This document shows, one piece after another, positions 58,895-64,000 of a DNA stretch of 64,000 bases. The stretch is taken from NCBI GenBank assembly GCA_963837655.1, contig CAWIOK010000005.1:62001-126000 (forward strand), read 5' to 3'. Position 1 is the first letter of the stretch. The number at the start of each line of letters is the position of its first letter. The position numbers were made by a program, and so were the translations under genes. The notes beneath the pieces are model-generated. The model searched no databases. It saw only the letters and a list, made by a program, of their open reading frames with translations, and had not been told where the DNA came from. The DNA comes from CAVVSD01 sp963837655 (GTDB lineage: Bacteria > Actinomycetota > Thermoleophilia > Solirubrobacterales > Solirubrobacteraceae).

Positions 58895-59467
58895 GTGCGG
58901 CGGCGCGGCGGGACCGCGCCCGTCGACTGGCTCATCGTCGGGCTCGGCAACCCCGGGTCCCGGTACGCCGGGACCCGGCACAACATCGGCTTCGACGTCG
59001 CGAACGCGCTCGGCGTGCGCTGGGAGCTGCCCAAGGCGCGCACGACGTTCCGAGGCCTGCTGACCGATGGTCGCGCCGGGATCGGCGGCCCTCGCGTCGC
59101 GATCCTCCTGCCCCAGACGTACATGAACGACGCGGGGGAGTCGGTGGGACCGGCCCGGGGGGCGTTGAAGGTGCCGCTCGAGCGCGTGCTCGTGCTGCAC
59201 GACGAGATCGACCTGCCGTTCGGCGACATCCGCGCACGCGTCGGCGGGGGGCTGGCCGGCCACAACGGCCTGAAGTCGTTGCGCCGCCACCTCGGCGACC
59301 CCGGGTTCGCCCGCGTCCGCATCGGCGTCGGCCGGCCGGACTCGACTGACCCCGACATCGTCGCCGACTACGTCTTGGGGCGCTACACGGAGCCCAAGGC
59401 CGACGTCCAGGACCTCGTCGACCGGGCCACGGACGTCGCCGAGAGCGTGGTGCTCGAAGGCGTCTAG
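58895..59467 (+). CDS. pth: Peptidyl-tRNA hydrolase
   Basis: 190 residues. WLIVGLGNPGSRYAGTRHNI with catalytic His, PQTYMNDAGESVGPARGALK, VLVLHDEIDLPFGDIRARVG and GGGLAGHNGLKSLRRHLGDP are complete. Releases peptidyl-tRNA. GTG start 9 bases after rplY. The stop shares CTAG with the convergent CAP-domain gene. Confidence 0.96.
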   Translation: MRRRGGTAPVDWLIVGLGNPGSRYAGTRHNIGFDVANALGVRWELPKARTTFRGLLTDGRAGIGGPRVAILLPQTYMNDAGESVGPARGALKVPLERVLVLHDEIDLPFGDIRARVGGGLAGHNGLKSLRRHLGDPGFARVRIGVGRPDSTDPDIVADYVLGRYTEPKADVQDLVDRATDVAESVVLEGV

Positions 59468-60399
59468 TGTCGTGTAGCAGCGCGCAGCACGCGCCAGCGG
59501 ATCTGCTCGGAATCGGTGCCCTGCGGGCCCGTGACCGTCACGCGGAAGACGTGGCGGCCGCGCTTCACATGCAGCGTCCGCCCGGTGCTGCCGCAGCGTC
59601 GCAGCACCTTGCCGTTGAGCGAGCAGCTGACGTTCTGCGCCTGCCCGGAGATGTGCCACCGGATCCTCGCCGTGTGCTTGCGCGTGCGAACGCGCGGGCG
59701 GGCCATGATCTGGACTGCGGGAGCTGCAGCGGCGGAGACGACCTGGGGCTGCGGAGCGGGGGGCGCGACCGGCGTGGCGAGCGGAACGACGGCGGTCGGC
59801 GCCGTCGGAGAGGCCGTGGGGGCCAGGCTCGCGAGCGGCGTGGCGATCGGATCGGGGTTGGAGATCCCGAAGTCCTGCGCCCAGCCGTAGCCGAACTGCC
59901 CGGGCGCCGCGCCCACCCCGATGGCCGTCCAGTAGGGGTACTCGAGGTTCGCGCGATGCCCGGTCGAGGCGATCCACGCGTCCATCACCGCCTGCGGTGA
60001 GGGTTGGCCCAGCGCGATGTTCTCGCCGAACGAGTCGCCGTAACCGCATGCCTGCACGCGCGCCTCGGGCGTGCGACCCGTCCCGAAGTCGTTGTGGTCG
60101 AACGCTCCGGCGCCGGCGACAGGGACGTCCACCGCGAGCTGCGCTGCCTTCCAGGCCGCCGCGTTCGTCAGGGACTGCGACATCGTCAACTGGCTCAGGC
60201 CACGCTGCGCCCGGTACTGGTTGACGAGCGCGACGATCTGGGTCGCTGCGCTCGCGTCCTGCCCGGGCCAACCGGGCTCGGGGGAGCAGTCGGTGCGCGA
60301 CGCCCCGGCGGGCGCGGCGACAGCGAGGACGACGGATATCGACAGCAGACAGGCTGCTGCAAGACGGCGTGGGGATGTGCGCACGGAGAAGACCTCCAT
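59464..60399 (-). CDS. Secreted CAP-domain (SCP-like) protein
   Basis: 311 residues. Signal peptide RLAAACLLSISVVLAVAAPAGAS, then the CAP domain: QIVALVNQYRAQRGLSQLTM, AFDHNDFGTGRTPEARVQAC, GENIALGQPSPQAVMDAWIA, TGHRANLEYPYWTAIGVGAA, GYGWAQDFG. A Pro/Ala/Thr linker follows and a C-terminal Ig-like domain with two Cys (VSCSLNGKVLRRCGS). Function unknown; CAP proteins in bacteria are often surface-bound. Converges on pth. Confidence 0.9.
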   Translation of the reverse strand: MEVFSVRTSPRRLAAACLLSISVVLAVAAPAGASRTDCSPEPGWPGQDASAATQIVALVNQYRAQRGLSQLTMSQSLTNAAAWKAAQLAVDVPVAGAGAFDHNDFGTGRTPEARVQACGYGDSFGENIALGQPSPQAVMDAWIASTGHRANLEYPYWTAIGVGAAPGQFGYGWAQDFGISNPDPIATPLASLAPTASPTAPTAVVPLATPVAPPAPQPQVVSAAAAPAVQIMARPRVRTRKHTARIRWHISGQAQNVSCSLNGKVLRRCGSTGRTLHVKRGRHVFRVTVTGPQGTDSEQIRWRVLRAATRH

Positions 60400-60510
60400 G
60401 TCGACGGCGCGGCGGCCGAGGCTACCGAGGACGCGATGGGCGTGCCCGCTCGACGCGCTCCTACACTTGTCCAGAGACCCGCCACGACCGTTCGTGAGCG
60501 GGCGCCGCGC

Positions 60511-60933
60511 ATGCCAGACACCGCTCCACTTCGCACCCTCCTTCCGCAGTTCGCCGCCTCGTCGGACGGCGCGAAGCTCCTGCGCGGGGGCGGGAGGGCG
60601 TTCGTCTCATCGTCCCTGCGTCCTTATGTCATCGCGGCGCTCCTGGAAGAGGGGGATCGGCGTCCCGCGATCGTCGTCGCCGGCGACGACCGCCAAGCGC
60701 GCGACCTCGCCGCCGACCTCCGCGCGTGGCTGGCGCCGCGCCAGGTCCGCTTCTATCCCAGCCGCGGTGTGACGTACGAGTCACACCTGGCGCCGCCGCC
60801 GCACCTCGTCGGACTGCGCGTCGCCGCGATGGACGCTCTGCTGACCCCGGGCGACGAGCCGCCCGTCGTCGTCGTCTCCGCCGTGGCGCTGAGCGAGAAG
60901 GTCCCCGACCCCGAGCTGCGTCCCGCTCCATGA
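60511..60933 (+). CDS. mfd: Mfd N-terminal fragment (split or frameshifted gene)
   Basis: 140 residues. The UvrB-homology start of Mfd: LRTLLPQFAASSDGAKLLRG, FVSSSLRPYVIAALLEEGDR, AWLAPRQVRFYPSRGVTYES, LAPPPHLVGLRVAAMDALLT and VSAVALSEKVPDPELRP. It ends at TGA 60931-60933 exactly where the C-terminal fragment starts (ATGA). Adding one base before that ATG fuses the two frames as PELRPAP-MTLRVGDLIDL, so this looks like a one-base deletion; whether real or an assembly error cannot be told. Confidence 0.8.
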   Translation: MPDTAPLRTLLPQFAASSDGAKLLRGGGRAFVSSSLRPYVIAALLEEGDRRPAIVVAGDDRQARDLAADLRAWLAPRQVRFYPSRGVTYESHLAPPPHLVGLRVAAMDALLTPGDEPPVVVVSAVALSEKVPDPELRPAP

Positions 60934-63863
60934 CGCTGCGCGTGGGCGACCTCATCGATCTCGACGAGGTCGCCGGCGAGCTCGTCGCGGCCGGCTACGA
61001 GCGCGTCGACCAGGTCGAGGACCGCGGGCAGTTCGCCATGCGCGGCGGGATCCTCGACGTGTACCCGGCCACGGAGGACCGGGCGATCCGCGTCGACCTG
61101 TTCGACATCGAGATCGAGTCGCTGCGGTGGTTCTCCACGTTCACCCAGCGGTCGCTGGGCGACACCGACGCGGTGGAGATCGCCCCGTCGGCCGAGCTCG
61201 CCGCCGAGCACCGCGAGGACGCCGAGATCGCCGCGATGGAGGACGAGCGCCCCGATATCGCCGAGCTGCTCCCCGTCGACCGCTTCCGTGCGTTCCTGGA
61301 CCTCGCCGACGAGGCGCAGGTCCTCATCGCGGCGGAGGAGGAGGTCGAGCCGGCGCTGCGCGACCACTGGCAGGACGTCTGCGCCGCCTTCCACGACGAC
61401 GACGCGCGTCATCTCTACGTCCGCCCCGAGGAGGTTCGCGCGGGTCTCGCCGGGCGCGCGCGCTTCGCGCTGTCCTCGCTGTCCTCCGACCAGCCCGTCC
61501 AGCTGCACGCCCAGGCTGCGGAGGCGACGTCCCGCTCCCTCAAGGAGGCCGAGTCCGAGCTCGAGAAGCTGCTGCGCTCGGGGTACCGGACGGTCGTCGC
61601 CTGGCCGCGCCGCGGCGAGGGCGACCGCGCCCGCTACAACCTCACGCGCCTGAAGGCCGGCTGGATCGGCGAGGAGACCCCCGAGGACCTGCGGTTCGCC
61701 CAGGCGACGCTGCGCGACGGCTTCATCGCCGCGGGGCTGAAGCTCGCGGTCATCCCAGAGCACCGGCTCTTCCGTCGCCGCCGCGCCGAGCGCAGCGACG
61801 ACCGGCCGCGGCGTGGCGCGCTGCGCTCGTTCACGGACCTGCGCACGGGCGACTTCGTCGTCCACGAGGACCATGGCGTCGCGCGGTTCGCGGGCTTCGA
61901 GACCAAGACGGTCGCGGGGGTCACCCGCGACTACCTCGAGCTCGAGTTCCAGGGCACGGACAAGGTCTTCATGCCCACCGAGCAGCTGGCGAAGATCAGC
62001 CGCTACGTCGGCGCGGGCGGCAGCGCGCCCACGCTCTCCAAGCTCGGCGGCACGCGGTGGGACACGCTCAAGGCCCGCGCGCGCCGCGCCGCGCAGGAGC
62101 TCGCCGGCGAGCTGCTCAACCTCTACGCGGAGCGCAAGCGGCGGGCCGGTCACGCCTTCGAGCCCGACGGCGACTGGCAGCGCGACTTCGAGGCGGCGTT
62201 CCCCTACACGGAGACGCCCGACCAGCGCGACGCGATCGAGGTCGTCAAGGAGGACATGGAGGCGCCGCGCCCGATGGACCGCCTCGTCTGCGGCGATGTC
62301 GGCTACGGCAAGACCGAGGTCGCGCTGCGCGCCGCGTTCAAGGCGGCGGCGGACGGTCGCCAGGTCCTCATGCTCGTCCCCACGACGATCCTCGCCCAGC
62401 AGCACGCGGGCACGTTCGCCGAGCGCCTGAAGGACTACCCCTTCACGATCGAGCAGGTCAGCCGCTTCCGTCCCGCCAGGGAGCAGAAGGAGGCGATCGC
62501 CGGCTTCGCGGCGGGGAAGGTCGACATCCTCATCGGCACGCACCGGCTCCTGAGCCGCGACGTGCGGGCCAAGGACCTCGGGCTCCTGATCGTCGACGAG
62601 GAGCAGCGCTTCGGCGTCAAGCAGAAGGAGCTGCTGCGCCAGCTCAAGTTGAAGGTCGACGTCATCTCGATGAGCGCGACGCCCATCCCGCGCACGCTGC
62701 AGATGTCGCTGGCCGGCGTCAGGGACATCTCGGTCATCGAGACGCCGCCGGAGGGCCGTCGTCCCGTCAAGACCTACGTCGGCGAGTATGACGAGGACCT
62801 CGTGCGCCAGGCGCTCGAGCGCGAGGGCGATCGCAAGGGGCAGGCGTTCTTCCTCCACAACCGGGTGGAGTCGATCGACGAGACGGCCGAGCGCCTGCGC
62901 GGACTGTGCCCGGACCTCAAGTTCGAGGTCGCCCACGGGCAGATGGACGAGGGCGAGCTCGAGGCGCGGATGCTCGCGTTCCTGCGCGGCGAGGCCGACG
63001 TCCTCGTCTGTACGAGCATCATCGAGTCGGGCATCGACATCCCGCAGGCCAACACCCTGATCGTCGACCGCGCCGACACCTTCGGCCTCGCCCAGCTCTA
63101 CCAGATCCGCGGACGCGTCGGACGGAGCCGGGAGCGCGCCTACGCGTACCTCCTGTATCCCAGCGCGGCGGCCCTGACGGTGGAGGCCGGGCAGCGGCTC
63201 GCGGCGCTCTCGGACTACACCGAGCTCGGCGCGGGGTTCAAGGTCGCGATGCGCGACCTCGAGCTGCGCGGCGCCGGCAACCTGCTGGGCGACGAGCAGT
63301 CCGGCCACGTCGCGGCGCTCGGCTTCGAGCTGTACATGCAGATGCTCGACGAGGCGGTGGAGTCACTGGCGGCGGAGGGCGAGGACCGCGAGGAGGCGCC
63401 GGAGCCCGTGCGTCTGGACGTCTCCGTCGACGCCTACGTGCCGGCCGACTACATCCCGTACGAGCAGGCGAAGATCGACGTGCACCGCCGCATCGCGGGC
63501 GCGCGCGACGTCGCCGACCTCGGCGTCCTGCGCGACGAGCTGGAGGATCGCTTCGGGCCGGTGCCCGAGCCGCTCTCGAACCTCATCAGCCTGCAGCAGG
63601 CGCGCATCAAGTTCGGCCAGGCGGGCGTCACGGTCGTGACGTTCCGTGGCGGGCGGCTGGCGGCGACGCCCGTCGAGCTGGACTCGACCCGGGCCAAGGA
63701 GCTGCGCGGCAGGCTGCCCAGCGCGCTCTACGAGTCCGGCCGCAGCCAGTTCTCGATGCGCGTGCCCGATGATCCCGCCCAGCGCTTCCCGGCCGTCGTG
63801 CAGGCCGCCGACGAGCTGCTGGCGGTGGTGTCGGGCGTCGAGAGCGAGCCGGTCGCCGCATAG
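60930..63863 (+). CDS. mfd: Transcription-repair coupling factor Mfd, C-terminal fragment
   Basis: 977 residues from ATG 60930. Continues Mfd: VGDLIDLDEVAGELVAAGYE, GQFAMRGGILDVYPATEDRA, then the RNA polymerase interaction domain (SFTDLRTGDFVVHEDHGVAR, YLELEFQGTDKVFMPTEQLA), and the RecG-like helicase: Walker A CGDVGYGKTEVALRAAFKA, DEEQ box LLIVDEEQRFGVKQKE, TRG region and C-terminal ELRGAGNLLGDEQSGHVAAL. Removes stalled RNA polymerase and recruits UvrA. Together with the upstream fragment it makes a normal ~1120-residue Mfd. Followed by a strong terminator. Confidence 0.93.
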   Translation: MTLRVGDLIDLDEVAGELVAAGYERVDQVEDRGQFAMRGGILDVYPATEDRAIRVDLFDIEIESLRWFSTFTQRSLGDTDAVEIAPSAELAAEHREDAEIAAMEDERPDIAELLPVDRFRAFLDLADEAQVLIAAEEEVEPALRDHWQDVCAAFHDDDARHLYVRPEEVRAGLAGRARFALSSLSSDQPVQLHAQAAEATSRSLKEAESELEKLLRSGYRTVVAWPRRGEGDRARYNLTRLKAGWIGEETPEDLRFAQATLRDGFIAAGLKLAVIPEHRLFRRRRAERSDDRPRRGALRSFTDLRTGDFVVHEDHGVARFAGFETKTVAGVTRDYLELEFQGTDKVFMPTEQLAKISRYVGAGGSAPTLSKLGGTRWDTLKARARRAAQELAGELLNLYAERKRRAGHAFEPDGDWQRDFEAAFPYTETPDQRDAIEVVKEDMEAPRPMDRLVCGDVGYGKTEVALRAAFKAAADGRQVLMLVPTTILAQQHAGTFAERLKDYPFTIEQVSRFRPAREQKEAIAGFAAGKVDILIGTHRLLSRDVRAKDLGLLIVDEEQRFGVKQKELLRQLKLKVDVISMSATPIPRTLQMSLAGVRDISVIETPPEGRRPVKTYVGEYDEDLVRQALEREGDRKGQAFFLHNRVESIDETAERLRGLCPDLKFEVAHGQMDEGELEARMLAFLRGEADVLVCTSIIESGIDIPQANTLIVDRADTFGLAQLYQIRGRVGRSRERAYAYLLYPSAAALTVEAGQRLAALSDYTELGAGFKVAMRDLELRGAGNLLGDEQSGHVAALGFELYMQMLDEAVESLAAEGEDREEAPEPVRLDVSVDAYVPADYIPYEQAKIDVHRRIAGARDVADLGVLRDELEDRFGPVPEPLSNLISLQQARIKFGQAGVTVVTFRGGRLAATPVELDSTRAKELRGRLPSALYESGRSQFSMRVPDDPAQRFPAVVQAADELLAVVSGVESEPVAA

Positions 63864-63868
63864 GCGAG

Positions 63869-63901
63869 CCGGCGACCCCGCCGGACACGGGGTCGCCGGC
63901 C
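63869..63901 (+). terminator. Perfect hairpin terminator after mfd
   Basis: GCCGGCGACCCC-9 nt-GGGGTCGCCGGC: a perfect 12-bp stem, 6 bases after the mfd stop, ending before a convergent minus-strand ORF. Confidence 0.65.
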
Positions 63902-63916
63902 GAGCGACCGTTGGCC

Positions 63917-64000
63917 TACTGGAGCGAGTAGGCGGTTCCGGTCGTACCTCCGGACTCACCGCCACCGCTGCTGTCGCCCTGCCCCTTGCCGCCCATGCCG
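63917..64000 (-). CDS. C-terminal end of a Gly-rich protein, truncated by window edge
   Basis: The minus strand is open from the window end to TAG at 63919-63917, reading GMGGKGQGDSSGGGESGGTT then GTAYSLQ. A glycine/serine-rich tail, convergent with mfd. Too short to name; could be part of an unrelated frame. Confidence 0.4.

Noticed and set aside
60753..63308. 851-codon frame antisense to mfd
   Set aside because: Shadow of Mfd; no motif.

Overview
The window is very GC-rich, almost fully coding DNA with gene-dense, translationally coupled operons (many ATGA, GTGA or TAGTG overlaps), frequent GTG starts and few leaders. Content and order point to a high-GC actinobacterium. A monomeric NADP isocitrate dehydrogenase, a succinate dehydrogenase with a heterodisulfide-reductase-like CCG subunit, and pairs of Tat-like ferritin-family proteins suggest the Thermoleophilia (Solirubrobacterales, e.g. 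Conexibacter or Patulibacter relatives). That placement is inference from gene content, not from a marker tree. No prophage, insertion sequence, CRISPR array or rRNA is visible; one tRNA-Gln is present.

Layout. 1-6.5 kb: dnaX (partial)-ybaB-recR, an AbrB-type membrane protein, lysC-asd and a lipoate ligase-like gene. 6.5-13.3 kb (minus strand): an accessory envelope region with two tandem copies of a cassette [ferritin-like A - ferritin-like B - YkuD L,D-transpeptidase]. Three paralogues of an unrecognised ~80-residue C-terminal domain (starting YEIVWYR) sit downstream and upstream of these, together with what looks like a truncated third cassette. This is the best candidate here for an undescribed system. 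13.3-22.4 kb: TCA-cycle block (sdhA-sdhB-CCG subunit, icd, mdh) interspersed with a site-2 protease and a HAD hydrolase. 22.4-26.6 kb: two MetE-like methyltransferase paralogues, a winged-helix protein with a palindromic operator-like site, and SRPBCC and NAD(P)-binding proteins. 26.8-33.1 kb: MBL hydrolase, hsp20-lon, an AraC regulator and an acyl-CoA dehydrogenase-like flavoprotein. 33.2-41.5 kb: small envelope proteins, soxR-grpB, glyS, a cysteine-less FmdB, LCP, ROK kinase, rsmI, a degenerate LytM protein and an ACT-like small protein.

41.7-63.9 kb holds the conserved backbone metG-tatD-rsmA-ispE ... glmU-prs-rplY(ctc)-pth-mfd. It is interrupted by a PucR regulator, a calcium-repeat surface protein, an MTA phosphorylase-like gene, tRNA-Gln, a TetR/SnoaL pair, and an island with a glycolipid-binding protein, an orphan antitoxin-like protein, DUF4235 and a secreted GH2 enzyme.

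Regulation. A TANNNT hexamer, usually TAGNCT-like, recurs 6-9 bases before start codons on both strands (lysC, mdh, hsp20, pucR, glmU, glyS, fmdB, tetR and others). I read these as -10 elements of leaderless promoters. Two genes carry single-base frameshifts (the calcium-repeat protein and mfd), either real or assembly errors. All assignments rest on reading motifs by eye; no database search was run.
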